From positions 67,042,288 through 67,106,287 of the forward strand of contig CM046006.1 of assembly GCA_025175895.1 (NCBI GenBank): a DNA stretch of 64,000 nucleotides, in the 5' to 3' direction. Positions 45,172 through 57,700 of this stretch are shown here, piece by piece. The notes beneath the pieces were generated by a model, which worked only from the letters and a program-made list of their open reading frames with translations, searched no databases and was not told the origin of the DNA. Origin of the DNA: Wurfbainia villosa. Taxonomy: Eukaryota > Streptophyta > Magnoliopsida > Zingiberales > Zingiberaceae. The translations under genes and the position numbers were made by a program. Positions within the stretch are counted from its first letter, which is position 1. Each line of letters opens with the position of its first letter.

Positions 45172-46226
45172 AGGTCTAGGTTTGCATGATCTTATAGAAA
45201 CCCTAGGATTTATACCTCTAAGCATCTCACAAAAGACCTAAGAAACCATGATTTTTGTATTGAGCCACTTAGATAATATGTGAGATGTTAAGAAGATGCA
45301 TTTGGTTCATCATGCTTGTTATGATGCATTACTATGAACCAAAATATCATCAAGAGGCATTGATCCTTAATTGGACCAATCATTGGGAAGGCTTATGTAC
45401 AATTGATGTACATATAGTTCTAAGAACATGATTGAAAATGTCAAAAAAAATATATTTCAAACTATGTTTATCATACTTTGAAAAACAGTTTTCAATTACT
45501 AGGCAAAGGTGATACAAAGTTGGCAAAATTCTTAAAGTTTTTGCTAGTTTTTAAAATTGTATCATTTTCGAAATCTGGAAAACATATATTTTTCAAATTA
45601 TTTTTTCTTGATAGAAAATGGTTTCAGAAATGTATACACAAAATTTCATAATTTTTTGATATTTCTAGAATTTTTGGCACATTTCTGAAGTTGGGATGAA
45701 AAGGCTGAAATTGTCGTTTCAGGTGTGACAGTCGACTTCTTCAGATATCAGTCGACTGCAACTCTGATTTTTCTGAAAATCAGCCCTATTTCTTGGTCTT
45801 AAGTGTACTCTTAAGTGGACTAACCCTATGGTATGATAATTCAAATAATTAAAAAGGGTATAGGACTAATTAATGCATTGTTTTAGGGGGAGCTTCATAG
45901 TGAAATCTTTTCATCCCCTAAATTTATATTGTTGGTGCAAAAGTTAGGACATAGCTTTATATCTTTTAGTTATGCTTTGCTCCACATGTTATTCACACAT
46001 CATAAACCATGTCTTGAATTAAAGGGGAGCCCCATATATATCTTATACCTTAGTTCAAGACATAACCAATTTAATTCTTTCATGAACCTATCATTGTATG
46101 AATCCTTCTCTTTTTGATGTATGTCAAAGGGGGAGAAGGAAACTTTAAGTTAGAATTTATATTGGAGATATGATGCTTTCATTATTTGCATATGTTAAGA
46201 CCTAACTTAAATGATTGCCAAACATT
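45172..46226. other. 3' untranslated region of copia C
   Basis: AT-rich with no coding signal. Two CAGTCGACT-type motifs lie outside the LTR at 45728-45770. AGGGGGAG-type purine tracts occur at 45885-45895 and 46128-46140. Confidence 0.6.
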
Positions 46227-46240
46227 AAAAAGGGGAAGAT
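46227..46240 (+). other. Polypurine tract of copia C
   Basis: AAAAAGGGGAAGAT directly precedes the 3' LTR. Confidence 0.88.
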
Positions 46241-47481
46241 TGTTGGTGCAATAATGTCCCAAGCATTTATATGTTTTGATGTTTGGATAATCATCTATAG
46301 TTAGGCAATGTTTTGTGATCTAATCGTGAACATGTTAAGTGACAGGAAATCCAAGTATGAAGACTTGGTGAAGGAAAGTCCAAGTATGATCTTGGCAAGA
46401 GAAGTCCAAGGAAAAGTTTTGGTAGCGTAAGTCTAAGCATGTAGTCTTGGCGGCGTAAAGTCCAAGCGGACCTTGGCAAAGGAAGACCAAAGGCAAGGTC
46501 TTGGTAGTGTAAGTCCAAGCATGTAGTCTTGGCGGCGTAAAGTCCAAGAGGTCCTTTGGCAAAAGAGAAACCCAAGACATGACGAAACCGAGGGAAGCTC
46601 TTGGAAGCAAGCACAAGGATGAAAGAGTCGCGGACTCGGAGGGATCCTGGAGGCGTAAGGCTAATGGAAGAGCTAGAAGGTTGAGTCTAGGTCTAGGGAG
46701 TTGACTTCAAGTATGATTTATTCATACTTGAAGTGTATTAGTCGACTAGTACCTCATACCACCAACCGCCACCACTAATCGAGGTTGGTTGAATTGGGCA
46801 ACAATGATCGCTAGGGCTTGGCATTGATCGATTCATATCACCGATCGCTATACCTAGATCGATCGCTATAAGTGGACTTCAGCATAGAAAGGTCATCAGT
46901 CGAGTGATCACTTGGAACACTCGACTGGTCACTCAATCAGTCGACTGATGGTATGATCAGTCGACTGATCAGCTTCCCATTGGATAGTGACAATCGCGAA
47001 TCCAACTTTTCAGAACCCATTGGATTGCATCGGCTACAACATTAGTCAACTGATGAAGACCATCAGTCGACTGATCGAGGCTCAACGGAAAAATCAGCCT
47101 CTTCTCTATAAAAAGAGGCCATGGGGTGCTTGATGAGGCTAGTGCTTATCTTCCAACCTTACTCTCAAGATCCCCATGAATTTCTAAGCTTTCTAAGAGT
47201 TTTAAATCCTCCTCTTCTCTAAAATTCATTTTCATCAATTGTAAGAAGAGGAGAGTGTTTGTAAAGGAAGCTTTTTAGTGGAGAATTGCTTGGATTGATC
47301 CATCTTAAGGATCGCCGTGGAGTAGGAGCTTAATCTCCGAACCACGTAAATTCTTCCTTGTTAGTGATTGTCTTGTTAGTTTCTTAATTTCGTTTAGTTT
47401 TTGTTTTGCTCCCGCTAATCTTGCTTGTAGAAACGTAAAGAGGCTATTCACCCCCCTCTAGCCTACCAAAGATCCTCAACA
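46241..47481 (+). repeat. 3' LTR of copia C
   Basis: 1241 bp. Pairs with 30814-32022. The palindrome array at 46735-47070 is altered in part (46755-46870) relative to the 5' LTR. TATAAAAA at 47107. TSD TCAAT follows. Confidence 0.94.
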
Positions 47482-47497
47482 TCAATTACCATGGAGG

Positions 47498-49534
47498 TAT
47501 TGGAATGTATACTGAAAAGTCTATCTTTTATATGAACATCTTTATTTTTGAAATAAGAATCACATGATAATTGTTTGCATATTTTTATGGCTATGCATAT
47601 TGTCTAATACATTACATCGTAGATAACATGGTGTGTGGTGTCACACGGGAGATCATGTTATCGGTTCCTTGTAAAATATAAGTAAAGGCTCACAACCGAG
47701 ATGGCTTTGGACAAACCATTGGAATGGTTATAGTGTGATTTGGTATTGGTTTGTCTTGACCATAGAATCACACTAGTACACTTTGTGTGTATTGAGCAGG
47801 ACCGACTTAGAGGTGATTCGATTTATTGCTGACTACATAATCGAATCGGACCTCAGATATTATATTGTACATGCTCTTAATTCCGATATAATAACGGGCA
47901 CATATACTTAGTATTCATTTCTTTGATTTACCAATGGGCGAGATTTATAGATTAAATCAATAGGCTCAGTAAGTTGGGAAATGGTATTATTTATATGGTG
48001 TGTCGTTGATTATAGGAGGAAACCATGTCTTATATATAGGATAATGATGTCCCCTTGAGGAGCTCATAAGGTTCATCATGTAAACCCTACAGGTGGACTT
48101 GGTCCGGCATGATGAAATGATTGAGTGGTACTACTCATGGAGTTAGATGTTGATTAATTAATGGTCAATAAATTAATTAATCGACGAACATTCGAGATCT
48201 TAAACACGGGGAGAAAATGTACATATAATATATGGCCCCATATTATCTTATGGGGGTTGGTGAGGTAGATCAATGATAATCTTTTAGTGGATTGGATTAT
48301 CATTAATGGATCAGACTTTATGTGGGATTGATCCATGGGTGGCCAAGATCCAACTCCTCCTCATGGTCCCTATTGTAGCCTATTAACACCTCATGAAGCT
48401 TAGATCCAATGGATGAAAACAAAACTCTAGATCCAACAGTAGAGATTAAATCTCTAGATCCGACGGTTGAGATTAAATCTCTAGATCCGATGGTTGAGAT
48501 TAAATCCCTAGAACCAATGGAGGAGATTAAATCATGACTTATCCCTAACTCTATAAAAGGAGGTGATAGGGGAGGGCGGCAAAATGATGGATGAGGGTTA
48601 GGGTTTGCTTCCCTTGGGTGGCAAGCAATCCTAGTTGGGATAGGATTAGGAGTGGGCAGCTAGGGTTGGGTGTTGGTGGTGGGCGGCAACAAGTGGAGGA
48701 AGCATCTTCTTCTTCTTCCTAAGGTTTGGCCAGCATCTCTTCTTCCTCCCTCAACCTTGGCCGGTGCTCAACCTATTCTTCTTCCCTTCATCCTTGGCCA
48801 GAAATTAGGAGAGCTTAGTTTAGGGTTTAGGCGGCAACAAGGAGAAGGATTGCTTTCCTTTCTCTTCTCCAAGTGTTGGTCGGCGCCCATGCCCCCATTG
48901 ATTCTCCTTTGGCCGGTCCCTATACTCCATGTTCTCTTCCTTGGCCGGCGACAACATCGAGTTTGTTGACTTGGTGGCCGGTTCTAGATAGGAAGACGAG
49001 TTTTGTTTGATGATCTTCCTTTGTTCAGAGTGAACAAGGAAAGGAAGATTAGTGATCTAGGAGGCTTTTACTTTTGAAAGATCGTCGCCCACACGATGTC
49101 CAAAAGGAGGAAGGACATACAATAGAAGATCAAGAGGTATAACAAGAGGTATAATCTTGTTTATTTTGATTAGTGTTCCTTTGTATTATGTTTATAATTG
49201 CTTTTCAATTATATGCATGTTTTATGTGGATGTTTGCTTTATGTATGTGGCTAAATAATACTTGGATCCCGAACATAAACACGAAAGCCGGTGATCCGGA
49301 CATCGTCTATTCCGCGGCTACTCGTAGAATAGAGGTTGATCGCTTGAACAATAAGTTTGTTCAAGTGACTTCTCTAAACGAGTAGCACGGCGATGACAAG
49401 GTTGCTTGGGTGTTCCCTTTTGTCTAGGATTAGATTTTTAATCCGGGGACATCGATGGGATCGCCATGAACAAGCGACCGAGTTGAAGTGGGAAGCGAAG
49501 TTTCCCCTCACGGATCAATGAGATCAACCCTTCA
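47498..49534 (+). mobile_element. LTR-like insertion S2 (probable solo LTR)
   Basis: The MULE repeat unit is broken between CATGGAGG (47497) and GATGAATTTCAAAAC (49538 onward), and 2037 bp lie between. The inserted block starts TATTGGAATGTATACTG (expected TGTTGGAATG) and ends CCCTTCA. Flanks GGAGG (47493-47497) and AGAGG (49535-49539) differ at one base. No pol domain was found. ORFs inside, such as 48670-48969, show no recognisable domain. Confidence 0.6.
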
Positions 49535-50450
49535 AGAGGATGAATTTCAAAACCAGATTGTGCAAGATCAGGGAAACCTTGAGGGTAAGACTTTATGGTA
49601 CAGTTGGGCTCAGGGTCACTGAAGAAAACTATCAAACTTGGATTGAGTCCAATCAGAGTTGTCTAAGGCCATCAATGGATTTTGGCTGAAACTCATTGAT
49701 GGACCTAAAGGAGTTGAAATTATGAATTCTTGACATGGAGTAGAAGAGGAAAGTATATAGAAGATTTACATGGTAAGCAACCTTGATTATGAGCCTTCTA
49801 TGCAAAGTTACGGGTATGTGTCATTTAGTACAGAGGCTGAATTTTAAAACTAGACTATGCAAGGCTAGAAAAACCTTGAGGGTAAGACTTTATGTCACAA
49901 TTGGACTCAAGATCACTAAAAAAATCTATCAAACTTGGATTGAGTTCAATCAATGCTAGATAAAGCCATCAATGAGTTTTGACTGAAACTCATTGATGAA
50001 CTTAAGAGGAGTTGAAATTATGAATCTTTGACATGGAGTGGAAGAAGAATATGTATAGAAGATTTATATGGTGAGTAACCTTGGTTCTGAGCCTTCTACA
50101 CAAAGTTATGGGTGTGTGTCAATTGACACAAAGACTGAATTTCAAAATATATTATGCAAAACTAATAAAACTTTGAAGGAGAGACTTTAGGGTACAGTTG
50201 GACTCAGGGTCACTAAAAAATAAATCATATTTGGATCGAGTTCAATTAGAGCTAGCTAAGGTCATCAATGAATTTTGTATGAAACTCATTGATGGACCTA
50301 GATGATTTGAAATTATGAATATTTGACATAAAGTAGAAGAGGAAAGTATATAGAAGGTTTATATGATGAACAACCATGGTTCTGAGCCTCCTATGCAGAG
50401 TTATGAATTTGTGTCATTTTGAAACTTGGTTGTGCAAGACTACTTTATGT
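49535..50450 (+). repeat. Right subterminal tandem region of MULE, part 2
   Basis: About three units of near 290 bp, each with CTCATTGATG.AC, TGACATGGAGTAGAAGA, AGCAACCTTG.TT and TTTCAAAAC.AG blocks. They match 30290-30813 in the same sense and 25430-25700 in inverse sense. Confidence 0.78.
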
Positions 50451-50454
50451 TGAT

Positions 50455-51130
50455 TTCAAAAAAAAATAGTACAATTATGGTGTTGATGTTTCAAGATCAA
50501 CAACATAGTATTACTGAATTTGAAATATTGACGCCACTGAATTTGAAATATTAGTACTACTGTGTTATTGATCTTGAAAAATCAACACCTAGGAGGTTAT
50601 TTAGCACCATTGTAGTGTTGATCTAGAAAATCAACACCACTGTGGTGCTGAACATTGAAGATCAATACCATTGTCATGCTAAAATTTGAAAATCAACACT
50701 ATTTTATATTGATTTTAAAATATATAACAATTGTAATGTTGATGTTTTAGGATTAGCATTATTGTATTGTTAATCTTGAAAGATCAAGATTTATGAGGTT
50801 ATTCAGTATAACTGTGGTGCTGAAATTTAAAGATCAATACTATTGTGGTACTGGAATTTGAAAATCAATATTATTTATGTTTATTTAAAAAAAATACAAT
50901 CATAGTGTTGACGTTTCAAGATCAACATCACAGTACTACTGAATATGAAATATCAGCACTATAGTGTTATTGAATTTTAAGTTTTAGAATCATTGTGGTG
51001 TTGGGTTTTGGAAATCAAAATTGTGATGTTTGGTTTTGGAAATCATAATTGTGATCCTGGATCATATATTTCAACAGTACCAAGTAGTAAGTCTGGAAAA
51101 ATCAAAACCACTATGTCAACATCAACTCGT
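50455..51130. repeat. Degenerate ATCAACACCA / TGGTGTTGA array (right)
   Basis: Many 25-45 bp units such as GATCAACACCAYTGTGGTGCTGA carry a short inverted-repeat core. They are like 25010-25400 but more numerous. Confidence 0.68.
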
Positions 51131-51789
51131 AAGTATGGAAAAAAAATACAAAAATTAAACCTAGATAATGGATAGTAAAATGTTAAGCATTATATTGTGT
51201 AAGTTATGATTGCTAAAAACATCCTCAAATAATTTTTCAAGCAAATAATGACAACACATTTGTGTATACTATTTTTTTTACATAATATACATTCAGTTTA
51301 TAAATAAATAAATAAAATCCTAAACCAATAAACAAAAAATTATAGAATGTATAATATATACATGAGAACACTTTGAGAAGTAGAAGCCGAATGAGCTACA
51401 TTGAGTTATGCAAAATCCTAGAACAACTAGTCTCCAACAAGTAGAAATCGATTGATATGCATTGAGTTGTGTAAATCCTAATCAGTATTCTTTGAAGAAG
51501 AATCAGTCTTCAAGAGTTTATTCTTCAAAAATTTTCTTCTATTGCTTTGAGAGGAAAGAGTTGCGTGCAGAATAAATCACAGTAAGGGAAGCAAAAAAAC
51601 AAAGTAAGGACACATGGGGTTCGATGTAATGTTTGGATGACTCAAGATTTTCTATGGCTTGAATGTATGCAAAAAAAGAAATACATGAAATACAACTATT
51701 AGCGAAAAAGGTAATACAAGAATTTAGATACACTTGGATAATTCTTAAACTTTAATACTCCTTTTTAAAAAAATAAATTACTTTTGTTT
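51131..51789. other. AT-rich spacer between MULE and hAT remnants
   Basis: No coding, structural or repeat signal beyond AT-richness. Confidence 0.4.
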
Positions 51790-52000
51790 AGGCATGCTTA
51801 CCAAATCCAATTCTGGTTCGATTCTAATCGGTTTCGAATCCGTTGTCGTAGGAACCAATTGGAATCGGTTCCAAACTAGTTCTAGTTCCAAGGTTAAAAC
51901 CTTGGGACCGATTCAATCCACTACATGAATTAGTAGTAGATGCACATAGTTTCAGATCGGTTCAAACTAATTCTGAGATTCGACACGAGCTAGATGATTT
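51790..52000. repeat. GGTTCC/GGAACC-rich subterminal region, possible hAT 3' end
   Basis: Dense short motifs (CGGTTTCGAATCCG, GAACCAATTGGAATCGGTTCC, CTTGGGACCGATTC) resemble the subterminal repeats of plant hAT elements. It sits on the C-terminal side of the hAT transposase remnant. The terminus was not determined. Confidence 0.4.
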
Positions 52001-52239
52001 TTGAATAGTGTGACACGAATATGATTTTTTTCATATGAAAGAGAAAACATAATTTTATTAAGTACTTTGAGTTAGAAAACACACGGTATAAAAAGATAAA
52101 TATAAATGAAACATTGTTGTATACATTAAACATTTAAAATTTATCACGATTTACTAAAATATATTTGGAATGCTCTGCATCTTTTTCTGAACTTGAACTT
52201 GCAAATTCATCTATTGCATCGGTGATCTTATTCTTTTAT

Positions 52240-54182
52240 TTTTTTACTGCAAACTAATCTTGTAGACATGTTAGCATGTTAAGAGTTTCTGTCTTTAAAT
52301 TAGTTCTTTGTTCGCCAATGATTCTATCGCGTGTTGAAAATATTCATTTCAATGCAATGCTTAAATATTGAACTGCTAGTACATCTCTTGCAATTGCATC
52401 TAAGATTGGATAAAGTTGTGAATTTGCTCTCCACCATTCTAGAACATCAAAATTTTCTGAAGTTTGAAAAAATTGGCTTGAAAAAATCTGTATTTCATTA
52501 GACTTTATTGGTGTAGCTTATTTTCCTTTCAGTTGTTGTTGTTTCAAACTTTGAAAGAAATTGTTTGCTCCCATTTTGCTTCTTTCTTTCAGCTCTTCCT
52601 CTGTCTCCTACTGCTTAATCGCTCCACCCTATTCGTTAGCGTACAAATTGAACAATTCTGAAAGAGAATGCATGATTGATTTCTTTTGATCATCAACATT
52701 CTTCTTAAGAAAGTTATCATAATATTCAAAAAATATTTCTAAGCCACCTTCACTTTGACTAGGTTCTAGTAATGTTGTTAAGTCATGCGTAATTAGTATA
52801 GTCTCCTAATATTTTAAAATTTTATCTTCCATATTTGTAAAAAATTCACTCATAACTGTATCGGTATGATATTTAATAAATTGAAAAATATATTGAAAAG
52901 CAGAGGTAGAAATATGGTTGTAGTAGGGTAGTTCACGTCAATAAATTTCTCGGTTGCCTCTTTAAAAATTTTCAACAAAGAAATGCAATTACTCAAAATA
53001 CCTCAATCATAGTTAGTTAATATTAAAGCTTATGCAGTAATATTATTGTAATATGGTGTAAGTAGATCTTTAAAACATAACAAAGTATTAAACAAGTGAT
53101 ACAAAGAATTCCATCGAGTTTCAACGAGAAGCAGTAATTTCTTATATTTAATTCCATTAGCAATGACTGTTAGCGCCTATAAGATTCATATATCTCTACA
53201 ATAGCATGATATTGTCCACTTTGGACCTAAGCTCTCATGATTTTATTTTTGGGCTTTATCTAAAAGGCCTCATTCCAATGTAAATATCTTTTTATCTTAT
53301 AAGAACATGATCTTTTCTATGTCTTACCAATGTAGGACTTTGATTGTATTCCTCATACTTCCAACACTCCTCCCCCCCCAAATGAAGGACCACATTGAGC
53401 CCCCCTCAAGCCTACCCGTCCTGGAAAGACTTCCTCTGCTTAATGTATGATCCTTAACCCACTAGGACTTTCTGTCAACTGTATGGTCCTCCTGACCCAG
53501 CTGGACTTTCTGTCAGTTATCTAGCCCTTCTAGCCCAATTAGACTTCCTGCTAGTTGTTTGATCCTCTTGACCCAACTGAACTTCTTGTCTAGTGTCTGC
53601 TTCTCTTGATCTAGACATGGGAGCTCCACTTCCTTCATTCAAGGTTCATGGCTAGACATGGACCATGACTCTGATACCAATTGTTAGTACTTATAAGATT
53701 CATATATCTCAATAATTATTGTCCACTTTGGGCCTAAGCCCTCATGGTTTTATTTTTGGACTTTATCCAAAAGGCCTCATTCCAATGGAAATATCTTTTT
53801 ATCTTATAAGCACATGATCTTTTCCGTGTCTTACCAATGTGGGACTTTGATTGTATTCCCCATACTCCCAACAATGATTAGTGTTTTCCAATCACAACCA
53901 TATCTTTTTTCACATAATCATTTCTCACATACTTTGAAATTTTCTATCATAGTAGTCATGCATTCATCAAAGACATATTTCATAAATAAATTGATAATAT
54001 GACAAGCACATCTATTATGAAGCAAATTATCTTCTAAAATTGCTCTTAATGAATCTTTAAGGTATTTAATTGCAACATTATTGACACTCACATTATCTAA
54101 TGTGATCAACATTATTTTTTTTTGTATTTTATAACCCTTAACAACATTTAGAACATATCTAGTTATAGTATATGCAGGACGT
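52240..54182 (-). pseudogene. hAT transposase pseudogene, split by TRIM2
   Basis: Minus strand. The N-terminal side, 53918-54182, gives PAYTITRYVLNVVKG and LDNVSVNNVAIKYLKD, then NRCACHIINLFMKYV: the RNase-H-like core with catalytic Asp and the C..H block. TRIM2 interrupts it at 53168-53873, with target bases ATGAC/ATGAT. Downstream, ETRWNSLYHLFNTLL is at 53080-53127. The C-terminal dimerisation domain (DVLEWWRANSQLYPILDAIARDV, quoted in part as EWWRANSQLYPIL) is at 52380-52450, with TLNMLTCLQD near 52255-52290. Several stops occur, including one after YLSIALK. The part N-terminal to 54182 is cut off by a copia LTR fragment. Confidence 0.85.
53168..53873 (-). mobile_element. TRIM2, relative of TRIM1 (minus strand)
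   Basis: LTRs 53168-53366 and 53682-53873 run TGTTAG...CCAACA, similar to the reverse complement of TRIM1 LTRs (CCTCATTCCAATG.AAATATC, TTACCAATGT.GGACTTTGATTG). The inverse PBS (GACTCTGATACCA, 53667-53679) abuts the right LTR and an inverse PPT (CTCCCCCCCCAAAT) abuts the left. No coding capacity. The two LTRs differ at several places, so it is older than TRIM1. Flanks ATGAC (53163-53167) and ATGAT (53874-53878) are a near-perfect 5-bp TSD. Confidence 0.9.
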
Positions 54183-54788
54183 TGATGACGCGCTAGAGGG
54201 GGGTGAATAGCATTTTGTGTTTTCGTTACTTGATTGTGTTCGTTCTTGTCTACAACAAGGTTAGCACAATGGAAATACAAAATACAAATACGAGTACACA
54301 ACACACAAGCAACACATCCAAAAGACAATATATAATGTGGTTCGAAATATTAGGGTTCCTACTCCACGAATCGAGCTCAAGTGAGCTCTAGTGATGCATA
54401 CCACCACTAATAAACTCCTTCTCAGAACAATTCGGAGGTGGAGAAACATCGTACAAAGTCTTACAACAATAAGAATAAGAGATACAAGCAAATACAATGA
54501 AATACAAGTAAAGAAAACTTTACAAAGAATGCTTGATCTTTGGTTGCTTGTGGAATGCCTTGAAGGTTTGGAATGCAACAACAATTCCCCTTTAAATCGC
54601 CTCAAGAACCATGACAAAAATCCTCCTCTTTGTGCTCCTTATAAAGCAGCAACTCGGGTTGATTTTTGCCTAGCAGTCGACTGCCCATACCTAGCAGTCG
54701 ATAGCTCCTGTAGCCGTATTGAGATAACGGCTTAATCCACGCTGGAAAAACTCCAACAGATATCTCATCAATCGACTGATGCATATAT
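54183..54788 (-). repeat. Copia LTR fragment (copy 1)
   Basis: It starts TGATGACGCGCTAGAGGGGGGTGAATAG, the U5 style of the copia LTRs here, passes an inverse TATA-like CTCCTTATAAAG (about 54645) and CAGTCGACTG motifs, and ends at gypsy B. No right-hand part exists beyond gypsy B. Confidence 0.75.
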
Positions 54789-57700
54789 TGTAGAATACGA
54801 AAAAAAAATATATATATATATATATATTAATTAACTCGTTAATTAATTAGGATTAATTAGGGGATTAATTAGGCTTAATTAGTGGGTTGAAATTGGGTTT
54901 GAAATGATTGAGATGGGCTAATCGCTCGGGCCAACCTAATCGATTGGGAGGTTGAGTCAATTGAATCGAACGGCGCGATAAGCCGCGTTTATACGAACTG
55001 ATTTCGTCAGATCGCGATCCCGTTTCCATTTCTTCTTCTCCGCGCCGAACCTTTCTTCGCCGCGCGTCTTCCCCGCCGATCTCATCGGTGATCCGGTGTG
55101 AGCAGCTCGACGGCGCCGCCATTTGGTAGATCTCCGGCCAGGAGATCAAGGGAGGGTTCTCGCCTGGAAAGAAGTCACGGCGACACTCCCAGTGGACAGC
55201 GACGTCGTCGTCGCGGCAGCGAGCTGCCATCGGAGGTAAGGGTCGACCATCCCCTTCCCTTTTCGAGTGGAGATCTGGATTTTTTTTGGGTTGTTTTTAG
55301 CTCAGATCGGTTTTTGGCAGTAATCGGGAGTTGGATTGTTTCGGTGAGCAACTGGGATTTGGGGGATAACGCCGCCGGTGAAGGTTGATCGCGGTAAGTT
55401 GGATCTAACTCAATACTATCAGCTGTGGTATAAATTGATTGGTGTTCTGTTAAAGTGTGATTGTTGGATTTGGTTTGTTCGGGTAAATTTGAGTTGCTGA
55501 TTAGTAATTGAGATTGTTGATTCAAGTATTGTTGCTCGGGAATTTCTTGTTGATGTTTGATTTGTCTGGATTGTTAGGGATTTGTTTATATGTGATCGGT
55601 GGTGGAAAACTCTGTGTTCTTATGGTGTTATTGGCGATAAGTTTCAATCGGGAATTCGAGTGCTTGGGACGGATTTCGATTGGAAACTAGGCTGTGATTG
55701 GAGTGGTAAGATTTGATTTGGTGTTAATTTAGGTTCTGTGATTGTAATTTGATGGTGCCGGCTGTGGCTGTGTGGAAGAGAAGATGCAGTAGGTAATCCG
55801 ATGCTGGAGCTGCCGACGATGGATGGGTAGTGTTCTGTATAGTGTCGGTAGTGTGTGGAAGGAAAGGTTATGATGGAACCGTGTCCGATGAGGTTGTGGA
55901 TGTAGATGGATTGTGTTAATTGATTTGGGATTAGTAGGGTTCTTATTCGTAGATGGGAAAAGAATACGAATACAAAATAGTATTTATTCGTATTATTATT
56001 GGAATGTTATGCTAAATCCTAATTTGTGATTATGTGCAGGTTTGGGATACGAAGCAGGCCCACGTAGTGAGGATTATCTGAGCCAGATCGTGGGTAATAT
56101 CTACCTGGTCCGGTAGTTTGATCAATTTCAGTGCATGACATTGTATATATGTTATACCTGTTTACCTTAAATCCACTCTTATTAAATCTTATGCTTGTAC
56201 TGCCTTTGACTTGAGATATATACTCTGTACATCATTAATTATCTAGCATGGATAGGAACTGTAAAACCCTATGGTGTGTTAGCTGTTAGAGGTTCAGTAA
56301 ATACCTGTGGTTAGGGTTATCTTTATGACCTCAGATCTGGGTTACTGGGTTGCATCACTAGGTTAGGTTAGGTGATGAGTCCAAATGATGAGGTGGGTCG
56401 TTGTACCGTACACATATTGGTGGCTTATTATGACGGATCTATTTATCTGTACATAGGTAAATAGGTAGTGATTACGGATTAGTCGTCCTTGCATGGTTGA
56501 CTTTTAGTTGACTAGGTCTCCCCGTGAGTTAGGGAGTGTTGCGAGGATTCGTGCGTGAACTATGCATCATTACATTTCATGCATGCTGACGACTGGGTCT
56601 CCCTTATGGATGAGATGGGTCGTCAGTCATCCAGCCTCCCCGGCCACTCAGGGGTAGTGGTAGCAGGGTTGAGGGCAGAGCATTGGATGTGCCGCGCTCG
56701 GCCACTAAGGATGGTGGTAGCTGGAGATGCGCACCTGGCCACTGAGCAGAGTGGTGTTAGCACTCGCCCACTATAGACGGTGGTTGTGTGACGTGCAGTT
56801 GTCCTGTGTGCAGAGCTCGGTTACTCATGGGTAGTGACGGAGCGACCAGCAGCAGGGACCCCCGGGGAGTAGTTAGCTCTTTACGCTTTTATGCTACTCA
56901 TTCATACTACCCAACTCGGTCACTCGAGAGTAGTGGCGGCTGGAGTCGGGCTAGTCGTCATGTCGTGCCACCCGGGCCACACTGGGGTCGTGGTTGGACG
57001 GGTCCGCAGACATGGCCATGCATATGCATTGCTGATATATATATAAGTATGCGTGTATGTGATATATGTTTTACATATGCCTGTGAGATGCTGCATTTGG
57101 TTGCTGCATATGATTGTACATCATGCTACATGCCTTTTTGCATATTTTATATACTTTGTGCATGTGTTGAGCATGAGTGTGTACTATTTAGATTATGTCA
57201 TGATATATCCGCTCGTGATGTTATAGATCATATGGAGGATGATGCCGTGTATGTACATTACTTTATGTCGATTGATCGATTGATTTATGCTATGAGTAGG
57301 ACATATATGTGATTACCGATTACTATGCTTAGTATCGTATGTCCGTTTGACTATGTCAGATACCTGTAGATCTTCACATGTATACCGTAGATCTCTTTAC
57401 CCCAGATGTTGTTTATGCACTTCTATATATTACCGAGTTTTATACTCACCACCTGGACTCGGGTTTCGTCGCCTGTAGTAGATAGAAGACTTCGGCATGG
57501 ACTTGGAGCACTGTCATCTGATCCCATCTCGCCGTTTTTCCGAGGGTTTTTGCTGTCCATCGCATGTACCTTTATATGGACTCTTATTGTTTTGGAGATC
57601 CTGCTGTATGTTTCTCTTTTGATATTCAGTATGGATTTTATTCTAGTATGGACGGATATACCGATGTACTTATGATTGACGAGTTTGTATTTCCATGTGT

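Larger units (their letters stand above)
30814..47481 (+). mobile_element. Ty1/copia element C (near-complete, nested host), TSD TCAAT
   Basis: LTRs 30814-32022 and 46241-47481 share TGTTGGTGCAA...CTCAACA/CATCAACA ends. TCAAT duplicates at 30809-30813 and 47482-47486. The PBS (32025) and PPT (46227) are in place. Gag, protease, integrase, RT and RNase H are all present in copia order (integrase before RT). The gag is split by the F/G composite at 32176-40522. Without F/G the element is about 8.3 kb. Stops and one frameshift inactivate it. Confidence 0.95.
25000..51130 (-). mobile_element. Mutator-like element (MULE) with long repetitive ends, split by later insertions
   Basis: A MuDR-type transposase remnant (28192-30060) lies between inverted repetitive regions at 25010-25700 and 30190-30813 plus 49535-51070. 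After removing S1, C (with F/G) and S2, the element would be roughly 4-6 kb. The exact termini and the expected 9-bp TSD were not identified, so the boundaries are approximate. That the outer arrays belong to this element is inference from their mirrored placement. Confidence 0.5.

Noticed and set aside
48670..48969. Candidate 99-aa protein gene
   Set aside because: Lies inside the LTR-like insertion S2, has no recognisable domain, and is short enough to occur by chance.
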